Shown: positions 34,726-48,412 of the stretch, in pieces
How the letters are laid out: every line of letters begins with the position of its first letter
How positions within the stretch are numbered: position 1 is the first letter of the stretch
Notes under the pieces: generated by a model
Told to the model about the DNA's origin: nothing
Databases searched by the model: none
Seen by the model: only the letters and a program-made list of their open reading frames with translations
Assembly (NCBI RefSeq): GCF_963169125.1
Contig: NC_084793.1
Location: 139,602,297-139,666,296 of the forward strand
Reading direction: 5' to 3'
Source: Humulus lupulus
Lineage: Eukaryota > Streptophyta > Magnoliopsida > Rosales > Cannabaceae
Length of the DNA stretch: 64,000 bases
Position numbers and translations under genes: made by a program

Positions 34726-35237
34726 TCACAACCCTATTATTATTATTATTATTATTGAAAATCTTTTTTTTTCCAAATGAATAAATTTTTTATTTTTGAA
34801 TGGCATGTATGAGTTTGATTTTTTTACAACCATAATAAATTTAGAATAAACTCAATAAATAATGACTGAGTTTAGTGAGGGTGGAGACAAATCAATGGAC
34901 CAGGTTCTGTATTGAGAGTTTAGGGGGCCATTGTAGTGGGAACGATTTTACTGATCCCAGTCATCCCTCAATATGGTTAACTTTGGAACAACGACAAGTT
35001 TCCAGCTTGAGAATTAAGCCATATAGGGTGATTAGAAACAGACTTAGAAAATATTAAAGGTGGTTTAATAGTCTAAGTATAGAAACACATCCTAATTTAT
35101 AAAGATGACTTACATAATTTTTCATTAGAAATCATAACCGATAGGTCCGAGTTATATTTTCTTAGACTAAAATTTTCCTTAGAACCTATTAGGGTAAGCT
35201 CTAACGCGTTTTCTCAACTGTTAGAACTTTGTTGAAG
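34726..35237. other. ATT repeat and unassigned sequence before element C
   Basis: An (ATT)n run at 34735-34755 is followed by AT-rich sequence. A segment near 34918-34975 (TAGGGGGCC-TTGTAGTGGGAACGA) resembles 41585-41645. No LTR or primer-binding site was found before the gag start at 35238, so the 5' end of the next gypsy element appears to be lost. Confidence 0.4.
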
Positions 35238-38200
35238 ATGTCGCTACGAAGGTCTGCACGCATGAATGGTAATACCCCCAGCAACGCCAACGAGACTCGC
35301 GAAGCCCCTCCAGTCCAAAGAAGGGGAACACGTGCTACTTCTACTACTGCCAATAGAAATACACCACCTCCAATGGACAACATCGCAGAAATTATCTGGC
35401 TACATGAACAAGTGGAAGAACTACTGCAGCAACAATGACAACAGCTGCAGCCTCAGCCCCAACCTCAGTCGCAACCTCAGCCAGTGGCTCAAGCACCCCA
35501 GCAAGTAGGATATCAGTATGGGGAATGGCTAGTGGCAAACTATGCGCCTTATCCAGCTCAGTACATAGAGCCAATCTATGAGCATTTCCATAAGCAGCAC
35601 ACTCCAAACTTTGAAGGGACAACCGACCCCTTTGAGGTGGAACAATGGCTCTGGAATGTAGAGCCTATTCTAGCACACATGAACCTTGGCAATGCAGATC
35701 GCATATCCTGCATTACTTCTCTTTTGAAAAAGGATTCTAGAATCTGGTAGGATTTGGTACAATAGACTCATGATGTCACCACCATGACTTAGCCTAGATT
35801 TTTGGAGCTATTTCACAAAAAGTATTACAACTCGGCTATTATCGCTACTAGGGTGTAAGAGTTTGCCAGTCTAAAGCATGGAAATTTAACAATAATCGAG
35901 TACACTCGACAATTTGATCATCTAGCCAAGTTCGCACCAGAGTTGATCCCAACCGATTTCTTGAGGGTTACCAAGTTCACCAGGGGACTCAGACCCAAGA
36001 TTTAGTTAGGAATCAAGCTTGCAAACCCTGGAACCACTTCTTATGTCGATGTCTTAGAACCAGCTATAGAAGTGGAAAGGCTCCAAGTAGATGATAGTAA
36101 GGAGGAGGCCAACAAGTCTGAATCCAAGTAGCAAAGTTAAAGTCAGAATGGTAGAAACAACGACAACCACCAGCATAGAAATAATGAGCAGAAAAGAAAG
36201 CATCCTAATAATAAGCAAGTCGATGGTGACAAAAGAGCACGATTTAATAACGGTAATAATAGGTCGGGTTATGTGGAATACCCTTAGTGCTCCAAATACC
36301 AAAAAAGACATCTTGGGGAGTATCGTACAAACACCAAGTGTTGTTTCAATTGTGGCTAGGAAGTCATCAGAAAAAAGAATGTACGCAGCTCAAAACAGAA
36401 GAAAAGAAGGACAACAAGATGTTTCCAGCCAGAGTCTTTGCCTTGACCCAGGGAGAAGCCGAAGTTAGTAACAAAGTGATCACTGGTCATCTTTCTATCC
36501 TCAATAATATATGTTCAACTATTGTTTGATTCAAAAGCAACACACTCGTATATCTCGTTAGGAATGATAGAAAAATTAGACAAACCTTGTGAAAGATTTA
36601 GAACTAGGTTTGTTACGGAATTGCCTTTGGGCGAAGTAGTTCTATCATCACAAATAGTATGAGGGGTACCGATCAAAGTTGAGAGCACGGAACTAGAAGG
36701 AGACCTGATAGAGCTAGAGATCAAGGACTTCGATGTATAACTGGGCATGGACTGGCTAGCAAGGTACGGCGCAACCATCGACTGTAGATGCAAGCAAGTG
36801 ACGTTCCAAACTCCTGATTTATGAGAAAGAATTTAGGACTACGGACACCGCTTATCTCATCTCTCAAAGCTCCAAAGATTACAGAGAAAGGATGTCATGC
36901 ATTCTTAGCAAGCGTCACAGGAAACACCATTAAAGGATGGAGACGTCCGCATTGTAAAAGAATTCCCATAAATATTTCCTGTCGACTTACCAGGGTTACC
37001 ACCAACTTGGGAAATTGAATTCACAATTAAACTAGCACCAGGAACCGAGCCTATCTCAAAGGCAGCATACCAAATGGCACCTACAGAACTCAAGTAGTTG
37101 AAAATGCAGTTGCAAGAACTCTTAGACTTGGGTTTCATCAGACCAAGCCATTCACCATGGGGAGCACCGTTTCTATTTGTGAAGAAGAAGATGAAAGCAT
37201 GTGGATGTGTATTGATTACCACGATCTGAACAAGGTGACAATTAAGAACAAGTACTCCTACCCCGGATCAATGAGTTATTTGATCAAATCTGAGAAGCGG
37301 CTATATTTTTAAAGATTGATCTATTGTCTGGTTATCACCAGCTTAAGGTACGGGAAGAGGATATACCAAAGACAACTTTTAGAACTCGATATGGACATTA
37401 CGAGTTTCTAGTTATGTCTTTTGGTCCTGCCAACTTAATGAATCAGGTCTTCAAGGATTACTTGGACAAATTCCTCCTAGTGTTCATTGACGATATTTTG
37501 GTGTACTCCAAGGATGAAGTCGAGCATGAGGAAAATTTAAGACTAACCATGCTGCGACTAAAGGAGCATCAAATTTATGTGAAGTTCAAGAAATGCAAAT
37601 TTTGGCTATCGCAAGTAGCGTTCCTCGGACATATAGTATCCAAAGATGGAGTTGTTGTAGACCTAGCTAATGTAGAGGCTGTGAAGGATTGGCCAAGACC
37701 TAAGAATGCGTCAGAGGTTAGGAGTTTTCTCGGGCTAGCAGGTTATTATCGGATATTTGTAGAAGGCTTTTCTAAGATAGCCACTCCGCTTACCAACCTG
37801 ACTTGGAAACAACAAAAGTTAAATAGGATGGATAAATGTCAAGAAAGCTTCTAGTTGCTCAAGGATAAATTATGTTAAGCACCAGTACTATGTGTACTGA
37901 CACCCAACGACAAGTTTATAGTATATTGTGATGCGTCGAAGCAAGGTTTGGGTTGTGTGCTGATGCAAAATGACAAGGTGATAACCTACGCCTTAAGGTA
38001 GCTGAAGGAATATGAGCAACGCTATCCAACACACGATAAGGAGTTAGCAGCGGTGGTCTTTGCATTGAAAATATGGTGCCACTATCTTTATGGAGAACAG
38101 TGTGAGATTTATACGAACTACAAGAGTTTAAAATATTTCTTCACACAAAAGGAGCTCACACATGAGGCATCGTAGGTGGTTAGAAATAGTAAAGGATTAT

Positions 38201-39780
38201 GACTGTGAATTACTATACCAACCAGGAAAAGCGAATGTAGTTGCAGATACGTTAAGTTGGAAGAGTTACGAAAATCTGGCAGCATTATCTGGAATAGAAA
38301 AGTCGCTTCAGCAAGAACTGATTAATGGCATAATAGAAGTAGTCAAGGGTCAACTAGCTAACTTTTCCATCCAGTCGAGTTTACTAAATGATATACGGAT
38401 CAGGCAAGGGCATGATTACACGTTAGTGTCGCATAAGGCTACAGTCAAAGAAGGCAAACTATGAATTTCTCCATATCAGGACAGGGGTTCTTGAGATATA
38501 AAGGTCAGGTGTGCATGTCGAATGACTATGGGATTAAGATGAATATTTTAGAAGTGGCACACACTACCCCATACTCAGTTCACCCAAGGTCGACCAAGAT
38601 GACTCACAACCTTAAGGCACTATATGCCAGCAAGTAAAGGCAGAACATCAGCAACCTGCAGGCTTATTGCAACCGCTTAGTATTTCAGAATGGAAGTGGG
38701 AAGACATAGCCATGGACTTCGTGACAGGATTACCATGAACAAATAAGCAACATGACTCGGATTGGGTTGTGGTAGATAGACTCACCAAGTAAGCTCACTT
38801 CCTGCCTACCAAGACTACGTACTGCTAACCAGTACGCAGACATTTATGTTCGAGAAATTGTATGACTGCATGGAATCCCTATGACCATAGTATCCGATGG
38901 AGGATCGATGTTTACATCGAGATTTTAGGGAATCTTGCAGCAATGGGTACCAAGCTAAGTCTCAATACGACATTTCATCCTCAGATCGACGGTCAGTCCG
39001 AGCGTACCATATAGATTTTAGAAGATATGTTGCGCGCTTATGTACTAGACTTTGGAAGATCGCGGAGTAAGTATTTGCCACTTATAGAGTTCTCCTACAA
39101 TAATAGCTACCAGGTAACGATCGATATGGCACCCTATGAGTTACTTTATGGAAGGAAGTGTCGATCACAGTTACATTGGGATGAGGTAGGAGAAAGACAA
39201 CTTCTTGGACCCGAAGCTGTTAGAGAGGCTCAAGATGCAGTAGATCTGATTAGAAAATGTATGCTCGCTGCTTAGAGTCGACAAAATAGTTATGCGGATG
39301 CCAAGCAGTGAGATGTGAAATTTAAAGTCGGAGAACAAGTCTTTTTAAGAATATCTCCTATGAAAGGAGTGAAGCGGTTTGGGAAGAAAGGTGAACTTAG
39401 TCCCTGGTTTATATGTCCTTTTGAGATATTGGACAAGGTGGGACCAGTAGAATGTAGATTAGCCCCACCGCCAGCTCTAGCAGATAGCCATAATGTGTTT
39501 CACATCTCAATCCTGTGTAGATATGTGTCATGCCCATCTCACGTTCTCAAGTACAATACGTTAGCACTTCAGAAAGACCTGAGTTACGAGGAATGACCAG
39601 TTAGTATCCTAGAGAAGGGGATGAAGGTTTACGGTCTAAGAGTATTCCGATAGTCAAGGTCATATGGAGTAATAGTACAGAGCTGGAGGCAACATGGGAG
39701 TTGGAGGAAGACATTCGAGCACGGTATCCAGAATTGTTTGGTAAGTAAATTTCAGGGACGAAATTCTTTTTTAGTAGGGG
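35238..39780 (+). pseudogene. Gag-pol of Tekay-type gypsy element C
   Basis: The polyprotein has domains in order but many stops. Gag starts at 35238 (MSLRRSARMNGNTP; core HTPNFEGTTDPFEVEQW near 35610). A decayed CCHC knuckle is near 36336. Protease is near 36515, with LFDSKATHS where DSG is expected. RT covers 37020-37620 (APTELK...; [45 protein letters not shown] at 37485-37520). RNase H is at 37860-38250 ([23 protein letters not shown]). Integrase is at 38640-39270 (FHPQIDGQSE). The tail is 39315-39600 (GPF-type) and a chromodomain-like end (ATWELEEDIRARYPELF) reaches about 39745. At 35436-35438 a TGA breaks a glutamine-rich run. It is inactive. Confidence 0.85.
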
Positions 39781-39785
39781 AGAAT
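39773..39785 (+). promoter_or_regulatory. Polypurine tract of element C
   Basis: AGTAGGGGAGAAT directly precedes the LTR start TGTAGCGTCTC, as expected for the plus-strand primer in Tekay-type elements. Confidence 0.8.
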
Positions 39786-41280
39786 TGTAGCGTCTCAAAA
39801 TTTTACTTAGCTAGATAGTAGTAGTATTAGTAGCTTGTAGTATTTTAGTGTTCGTGATTATTGGTTCAAGCCGTGATTTAGTTGGAAACTCATAGAAATA
39901 GTTATGGATTTTATAAGTTTAACTTATAGTTTAGAAATATTAGTTTTAACATAAGGTTTGATTAATATAGCTGGTACTAGAAATATTATTTATTATAACC
40001 TAAGGTTTAGATAGAATAATTAAGAACGTGATACTTGTCACATGCATGTTTATTAAGGATTTAAGGATTTTAGATGAATTAATTAATAAAGGATAGATCT
40101 AGAAGGTCTAGAACCTTCCAGCACCTGTTAGGATCACGTTTTACTTAGTCAAAGTTGTTTAAACAAACTTCAAGTGTGCTGAAATTGTGCAAAAACGTGT
40201 TTGAAATATCAGCGTATGTCGATATATCGCAGCTATAGGGGCTGATATGTCACAAAAGGTTGATATGGAAAACACGTCGACTTCGCACGAACGAAACCAC
40301 GAAGGCTCGGGATATAGGCACAGATGATATATCGCCTATAGGGGGCGATATATTGGCTGCATTTCCTATATTTTGAAACTTTGTGGAACCGAATTAGAAA
40401 TAGCCTCAACAACTTGGACTTGCTCTTAAACGTTTTTGAGCAAGTTCTGGGCGTCTGTTGAACAGAAAATTCCAATTTACTTAATTAATATTCATTTATT
40501 TATTCTTTTTAAAAGAGGTTAGTTTCACTCCTTGTACTCTATAAATAGAACCTTTCACTCAGCCATTTTATTCATCATTCAAGCATTCTTCAGAGCCTCC
40601 AAGCTGCTAAGTTTATTCTTAAGAGAAAACACTATGGTTTTGGGATTAAAAACTTTCCAATCTAAGCTTTTCTAAACACTTGGCAAGTATGATAGAGTGA
40701 CATTTTAGTATTGAGGTGTAGATTGAAGTTCTAGTCTATCCAAGGTATTCTTATCCTCAGATTTAGTTCATTATCGTTCTTTTATTTTCTTTCAGATCCT
40801 AACTTGTTATTTTGGCTTTTGGATAGGTGTTTAATTTTTTTGAAACTTAAGGTTTTCGGTAAGTTTCTAGCTTGATGGTTTAGATCTCCTTTTCATCTCC
40901 ATTTCTTTAGAAACTTATGATTTCTTACCGTTTGGTTTTAGGAGTTTTCCAATCCTATTCTTGTCTCCAATATCCCAGTTTTTGGTAAGGAAAATAGGGT
41001 AGATTGTATGTGTTATGATATGGTTATATGCTATGTTATGTTTATATATGTATATATATGATTTATGTTGTAGTCACTTGGGAAATATAGTTGCTTAGAT
41101 AGCAAATAAATTCCAAGATTTTTATCATTATCGCAGATTAGAGTTCTGATTAAACCTACCCCGATTAGTAGACATAGGACCAAGATGGTTTATCATATAC
41201 TATTTTGTGATCTAACCTACCTCAATTTGTAGACAGCGAACCTAGAAAGGATTTATTATTTTTAGTAATATTGTTTATTT
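39786..41280 (+). repeat. 3' LTR of element C, right end uncertain
   Basis: It starts TGTAGCGTCTCAAAATT after the PPT. It carries a promoter-like TCTATAAATAG at 40538-40548, and upstream of it a palindromic motif set at 40220-40353 in which ATATATCGCC and GGCGATATAT form a perfect 10-base stem. Two diverged units of about 60 bases start near 41151 and 41210. I could not find the end, because no 5' LTR of this element is in the window to compare. Confidence 0.6.
40538..40548 (+). promoter_or_regulatory. LTR TATA box
   Basis: TCTATAAATAG matches the plant TATA consensus well. It lies about 750 bases into the LTR, followed by a C/T-rich leader; transcription of the element would start about 30 bases downstream. 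Confidence 0.6.
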
Positions 41281-42480
41281 TTGAAATAAATGACATACAT
41301 ACCATATAGAATAATAAGCTAAACCCATCCAATTATTGCTTAGATGTATGTTATAGTGATGGCCCATATTTTTGTAATATGTGGAAAATTCAAATAAAAC
41401 TTTCAATGAAATGTTAGGATTTAATTGGGCCCAATAGAAAATGTGAAGTTTAAATGCCTCTCCTGTGAGTGGTTCCACTTATGAAGACTCATTTGCTTTG
41501 CATGATTAAATTTGGCCTAATCAATTTATAACAATTAATAAGACGAAGGTTTAAACTCCAGTCTTTTGGATCTTGTATGGAAGATAGGGGGCCTTTGTAG
41601 TGGGAACGACAAACTAGACTCAACCCTTCTCCATGTAGGCCTACACGTTATGACCAATTTACTTGAGTTTGACTTAATTGTATTAGGTTAAACATTTTAG
41701 TTGGATCTAATAATTGATTAGAAACATATTAGTTCTAATTTTTTAATTGGTTTTCAATGGGTAATCTTAGAATTAGTAGGAAAATTATAAACTTTGGTTT
41801 ATTAATTGTTTTAATAATTTGGGAAACCTAAGTTAGTAATTTTTAAAGAATAAAATACTGAAAGAGAAAATTAAAATAATGAGTTATTTATATTTAATAT
41901 TTGATCTCCACCATTAATTTAACATGGTTAGAGTTTAGTAAGGCCTTATGGCGCTTTGATTTCGTCTCCATGTGAATGGTGTTCATTGGACTCATAACAT
42001 GATTAACTTCTTAAGATAGATGGTAAATTCATCCCTACGATGATTATTAAGAACTAAGTCTGGGATAATCAAAATCATGGGTCAAGCTCATAGAGTAAAA
42101 CATAATTTGATTTCGTTACTTTGATTGAATGGGAAGTTATTAATTAAAAGTAATAGACTTTTCATTAATTAAGATGTTTCTCTATTTAACTAAGTGATTA
42201 TATGACTCTCGTGTATCGGGACACATGTTTCATGACTAGTTAAAATACCTTAGAAATAGCGATATGTGTTTTTTTAGTATTTTTCATATTTCTGCATAAT
42301 TATATATGTCGTGTTATTTCTGAATTTTATGTGATTAGATGTTTGTTGAGCAATGGATTGATTTCTATTTTATCGATAATCCTAGTTCTCTAGGGTCTCC
42401 AACCTCATTCTCTCTCTTTTGTCGAAAGACGTGCTAATTAGCGAAAACTTCATGAAATGAAAGCCAGATAAGGGGAATAC
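41281..42480. other. Unassigned; probable 5' region of copia element 2
   Basis: No coding region. AT-rich sequence with a segment (41585-41645) shared with 34918-34975. Its position before gag suggests the old 5' LTR or leader of copia element 2, but no clear match to its 3' LTR was seen. Confidence 0.3.
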
Positions 42481-42499
42481 CAATACGTGATGACTTTAG

Positions 42500-45400
42500 T
42501 ACAAAATCAAGAAATCCATTGGCAAGGCACCAATTGCTGAAAAGCATGCTGGAGCAAAGCCCCATTGCAAAGAAGGATAAGGGGGAATACTTCCACTACA
42601 AGGAGACTAGGCATTGGAAACGTAATTTCCGGGCTCTCAAGGGAAATGGAAACCAAGGAATAAAATATTTTTCTTGGATGCATGAAGTTTAGAAAATAAT
42701 TTTTCGGTTTGGATCCTTGATTCATGATGTACTAATCATGTGTGTACATCTTTACATCAACTTAGCAACTAGGAAGTCGTGAAGGATGGAGAGCTAAATT
42801 TTAGAGTCAGAAACAGGATGTTCGTTTCATTCAAGGAAAGATGGACGAGCTATTTGAATTTTGGGAATAAATTCATTATTTTAGAAGATGTTTATTTTGT
42901 TCAAAATTTCAATAGAAATTTAATTTCAGTCTCTTTATTACATCAATAACATTTCGATGTCACTTTCAGAAGTTTTAATATATCTATTTCTTTCCATGGG
43001 TGTTAATTGTCTATTGGATGTATGGAGAATGGGCTTTACCTTTTGCGACCAAATGAACCCTGCATGCTTAGTAATGAGTTATTTAAAATAGCTAAACCTA
43101 AGAACACTAAAAGACAAAAGATCGATAACGACGAGATGACATACCTTTGACATCTTCGTCTTGCTCATATTAGCTATGATAGGATTCAAAGACTAATAAA
43201 GGTTGGGCCTTTGAGGGAACTCACTATGTGTAACATCCCAAATTCGCTAATCAGGCTTAGTGCCTTGATTAGTGTGTCGGGAGGGAATAAATGGATAGTA
43301 TGTGCATGTTTATGATTATATGCATGATTACATGAGTTATATTATGATATGACTATTTATGCATGTGTTAAGTGTATTAAATATGCATGTGGGTTCGTTT
43401 CTTATTAGAAGAGTATTTTCATAATTTTGACCCGTTGAGGGTATAAATTTGTAAATATATGTAATTTGTGATTAAGATCACATAATTATGTGGATATGTT
43501 TGGGTTACTCAGCACGAGATGATCCTAGTGAGAAAGTTAGCGGAAAGGTCACAGCGGGATTAAATACCCGACTCAAGGTGAGCCTAGGGGTGTTTGAGTA
43601 ATTTAGTACATTATCGGGATTTATCAGGTAATGGGAATTGTTTGGTGATCATTTGGGAATATTGGAATTAATTGGAAAATATGATGTTAATTGAGGATTA
43701 GTGGGGATTTTGGGATAAAGAGCAAAATACCCTTGAGAGTGCTTTGGAAAGGATTAAGAGGTAAGGACAAAATGGTCTTTTGGCTAGTGGGTTGAGGGAT
43801 TTGAGTTAAGTGTTGAGAACTTTGAGGGACTTAAACATTGCTTTCCATATCTCTCACCATTTCTCTCTCTTGGTGGTTTCCCTCTCAAATCTTAGTTAAG
43901 CAGTTGAGGATTTGGTGTTCATCTTGGAAATTTGTTGGAGTTACTTGAAGAGGAGTGAAATTAGTTGGAGTTGGGGCACTGCTAGGTGATCATCCTAGGT
44001 CTAGAATCATGAAATTTTACAGCTAAGGTATGAATTTCCTGGGTTATCCTTGATGTTCATGATGTTCTTGGTTTGGTGGGTTTTGAATTCCAATTTTCGT
44101 ATTTGATGCTTGTGGTAGAGTATAGAGGTTGGTTTGAGGTTGGGAATTAGTTTATAAACTAATTTTAAAGCTTATGGTAATTAGAAACATGATTTTGAGT
44201 CTTGATTTTAGGATTTAAAGGGGAAGTTGAATTTTTGAAACTCAAATTGTGATTATGGAATTTTGATGTGTTTTGGTTAAGTTTTTTATGTTTCTATGTT
44301 GCTTGAGGTGTACTATTGGGGTTTTGGGACTCAATTGTTGCCTTGGAACACATTTGGGATGAGTTTTGGTGAGTTGAGCTCAAAGAAAACGCAGGTGGAA
44401 ACCCAGAAATTCTGAGTTTGCGAGGTGGCGCCCTTGCGCTGGTTTTGGGCGCCCTTGCGCTAAGAAGGGGAGGGCTTTGGGGGCTCTCTAACTTGCTTGG
44501 GTGCCCCTGCCCTTGTTCTGGGTGCCCTTGCGCTATGCAGGGGAGTTCTTGGGAACTTTCTAATTAGGTTAGATGCCCTTACCCTTGCTTTGGGCACCAC
44601 TGCCCTATGTCAATTTCAGCAAGCCTTATTTTTAGAGCTTAGAGGCTTGGGGGACGATTCCACCACCCCGTTGGATGGAATTGGAGGCCCCGAGGGCACG
44701 GGATTGGTCCTGGAGTTTGTTTATGGGATTGAATCATAATGAGGATATCATTTATGGTTGTTATTAGGTTATCGCTAGGGCTTGGGACAAGATCGTGCTT
44801 GATGGTCATTTTTATCTACCCAGTGCTTAGACCAAAGGTAAGAAAATTGCATCCAGTATGTGATTAGGGCTTGGTCCGATTATTACACATGGTTATGACC
44901 ATTCTTGTACTATTTTATTAGACATGTTAACTATGTTGTGCATACTTGTAATATATAATGTATGCTTATCTATTTTGCTTGATTGAAAGGCGTGACTTAT
45001 GAGTCAAGCACAGCAATAGCTCGCTAAGCGCAGCCTGAAAGACATGACTTATAAGTCAAGGGTGTCAATAGCATATTGAGTGTAGGCTAAAAGGCTTGAA
45101 TTATAAGTCAAGAGCGGCAATAGCACGCTGAGCGCAGGACGATATGGTTAGGTCTATCCAGGAGCGTGTTATACACTTGACCAAACCTATGGTCACTTAG
45201 AAAATAAAGCGCCAGGTACGCTTGGCCAGCTTTAAGGCTTTTTAAATAGAGGACAGGGTAATGGGCCCCTGGGTGACTCTACACTTACATATCCTAGGAC
45301 AACAAGCCCCGGTGTGACTCTATAGTCACCTATTTGGATTGAATGCATGCATGAGTAGGGTTATTATTGCTAGGCATGCTAATTATGATTCTATAATATG

Positions 45401-47063
45401 TTATTAACTGCTTATGATGATGTTTAAGTTTTCTTGTTGAGCCTTGACTCACGGGTGCTATGTGGTGCAGGTAAGGGAAAAGGGAAGCTAGGCCAGTCAT
45501 GAGTTCGAGAGCTTCGGTGGCAATGTGTACATATCCAGCTTAGTCGACCACCACAACTGGGGATCCACAGAGGAACTAGGGTTAAACCCTAATTTTGCTA
45601 CTTAGGTCGTCTTGTGTTGTAACCACCTTTTTGGATTGTAAATGACTATATAAATGTTTATTTTGGGATCCCATGTTTAAACTTAAACTTTTTAATGAAA
45701 TTATATATTTCATTAACCAAAATTTTTAACCCTAATTCGTTAATTGCTTCTAGTTACACGTTTAAGTCCAAATGACTTGATTAGCAAGTCCAACACTATT
45801 TAAAATACACAGTGTAATGGTCTTGGCTATCCAAAGCGTTACACTATGGGTGACCTACCCGTCTGTGAATCTTGTCTCGAAGGCAAAATGATAAAGCGTC
45901 CATTCTCTGTAAAAGGAAAAATGGCCAAAGAACCTCTAGGGTTAGTTCATTATGATATATGTGGACTACTGAATGTTCAAGTGAGGGGTGGTTATGAGTA
46001 CTATACTCATGTCTTTGCCTAATGCATGAGAAATCAAAAAAATTTGACAAGTTTAAAGAATTTCTTGCAATGGCTCAAAATCGATAGGAATGACCTTAAA
46101 GAACTTGCAATCTGATAGGGGTGCAGAAAATTTGGATATGTAGTTCTAAGATCATTTAATTGAGCTTGGGATATTGTCTCAACTCACCGCCCAAGGGACT
46201 CTGCAACAAAATTGTGTTGCTGAGCGTCGCAATTGCTCGTTAATGGAAATGGTTTGGTCCATGATTATCTATTCGACTCTACCAACTTCTTTTCGGGGAC
46301 ATGCCATAGAGACCGTAAACAACATTCTAAATGTCATCCCGTCTAATGCTAACCCCAAAACACCTTAGAACTATGGAATGATCGTGAACCTATTTTACCT
46401 CATTATAGAATATGGGGGTGTCCCGCTCACGTCCTAAGGAAAAAGGAAGGAAAGCTAGAACCGTGAACCAAAGTTTTCATGCTTGTTGGCTATCCTAAAG
46501 GTTCTCAGGGTGGTCATTTTTATAGTCCAATAGACAAGAAAATGTTTGCTTCGACAAATGCTACTTTTTGAGTGAACAACTATATACAAAATTTTAAACA
46601 TCGATGCAAAGTAGTATTAGAAGAAATGCAATTCGACTTTACCATTCCTATTGTTCCTACTCCACCGACGTAAGTCGATGGAAACGAGGATATTCCTACT
46701 ATTCCTCTTCAACCGATGCAAGTCAAATTACGCGTGGAAAGTAAAAAAAAAAACCACAATTCCATGTCAGAGAGGTACAAAGCCTTGTCATAGTGGGAGG
46801 GTTTTTCGGAACCCTATACGCTATGGTTATTCCAGAAATGGATAAACCCCTCTTTTTGTATTGTGACAATAATAGGGCGATAACCATTTCAAAAGAACCT
46901 AAAATCCACAAGAGGGGTAGGCATATAGAGAGGATGTACCACATCATCCAAGAATATGTGGCAAAGGGCGATGCAAAGGTAATGAAGATAGTGTCAGAAG
47001 ACAATCTAGTAGATCCTTTTACAAAGACATTAGCAGAGAGCACATTTGTGAAGCATGTAAAGT
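42500..47063 (+). pseudogene. Copia element 2 gag-pol, split by solo LTR, RT deleted
   Basis: The plus strand reads a decayed zinc knuckle (EYFHYKETRHWKRN, about 42580), then the protease/pre-integrase region (NLISVSLLHQ near 42925) and HLRLAHISYDRIQRLI at 43155-43200. The frame is cut at 43228 by a solo LTR and resumes at 45844 (ESCLEGKMIKRPFSVKGK). Integrase follows (VAERRNCSLMEM, about 46215), with the PKGSQGGHFYSP segment near 46490. After RVFRNPIRYG (about 46820) the reading jumps directly to RNase H (YCDNNRAITISKEP, 46860; DNLVDPFTKTLA, 47010). The whole RT core is therefore missing. Stops and frameshifts are common. Confidence 0.8.
43229..45843 (+). mobile_element. Solo LTR of Tekay-like gypsy, TSD CTATG
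   Basis: A 2.6-kb unit starts TGTAACATCCCAAATTCGC and ends CAAAGCGTTACA, with exact CTATG duplications at 43224-43228 and 45844-45848. It sits inside copia element 2, and removing it and one CTATG restores the pol frame at a Leu-Thr-Met-Gly-Asp stretch. It has GC-rich motifs (44426-44600) and three units of about 56 bases with a GACTTATAAGTC core (45000-45140), a simpler form of the element B minisatellite. The ORF at 44497-44739 is chance. Confidence 0.95.
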
Positions 47064-47102
47064 GACTGGGTTTAAGAGACATGTCTCATTAATTTTAAAA
47101 GT

Positions 47103-47113
47103 GCAAGTTGGGG
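47103..47113 (+). promoter_or_regulatory. Polypurine tract of copia element 2
   Basis: GCAAGTTGGGG lies between the end of the copia pol frame and the LTR start at about 47119; a run of T separates them. Confidence 0.5.
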
Positions 47114-48412
47114 TTTTTTGCATGTCATGCCCTTCTAAAACCATATTTCTTATGTAAGACATTTTATAATCAATAAAGAATATAAATCATTTTGTTTATC
47201 AATTGCATTGCTCACGTGTTTCAATACGTGAGTATTTATTTAAAAAAAGTCTATAAAATCATAAACATGTGTAACTAGTTACAATTATGGTGACTAGGTC
47301 ACAATGGATTATAATTGTAATTACATGTTCAAAAAGAATTAGTCCTAAGATTAAATTAGTGCACATGCTTTTCTTTGATTTAGTAATCTATGATATGATC
47401 TACTTACACAATGGTGTGGTGTCTTATCCAAGACATTGACCAAGTAGATAAGATTGGATGTATTTAGTTACATCAGACTAGGACTGACAATGTTTATTGA
47501 TAGATAAATAAGTATCGTTATTATCAAATCTAACCAGAGTCACAAAGTTGACCATAGGTCAAGTCGATCTCAATTCTGAGTGATAATATTTATATAAATT
47601 ATATTATCTTAATCTTTTGACTTGTTCGCTAAATTTTACCCTATGCAATACCCTATACTTATATCTCGGAGATTCAATGGTGCAATTGAATGAGACAATT
47701 TATCATATATATGAAATCTATAGCTTCCATAATAGAAAGGAAAAAGATGATTTCCTTAATAACTTAGTTCAAATGGTTAAATGATTGAATACTCATTTTT
47801 GTAATTAAGTTTATGAAATTATCATTTATGTGGAACTTAGTGGGAGATAAGGATAAAATACAAATGAGGGGTAAAACGGTAAAATTCATCTGACTCATTA
47901 GTAAGTCATCGATAGAGGATCGACTAACAGTAACGGTTATAATAATGGATAGTTTATATACATTAGTGTAAATTCATTCTATGAATTCAAGAGTCCAATT
48001 CCGAGTCTATAGTGGAGTCACGAGGAACTAATAAGTTGTGAGATAATTTATTCTATAAATAAACTCAAGAGAATTTATTGTAGCTTGTATTAATGGATCC
48101 ATGGTCCCCACATCATCTTTGATAAAATCAAGTCTAAATGATTTAATTATCAATTTAGAATATCATATTGAGTAGGTCAATTTTGTGTTATTTGCATGAA
48201 TTGTTAATTAGAGAAAAGAAGAGAGTTATTGTAAAATATTGGGCATATTTATTAATAATAAAAAAATTGGTGTTAATATTAATAAATAATATTAAATTAA
48301 GTTTCAAATTATAAATAGTTAATTTAAATAAGGATTTAATTAATTAATTATAAAATGGATAAATAAAAGCGTCTTGAATTTGAGACCATTGTGCCTTAAA
48401 TTTAAGACATAT

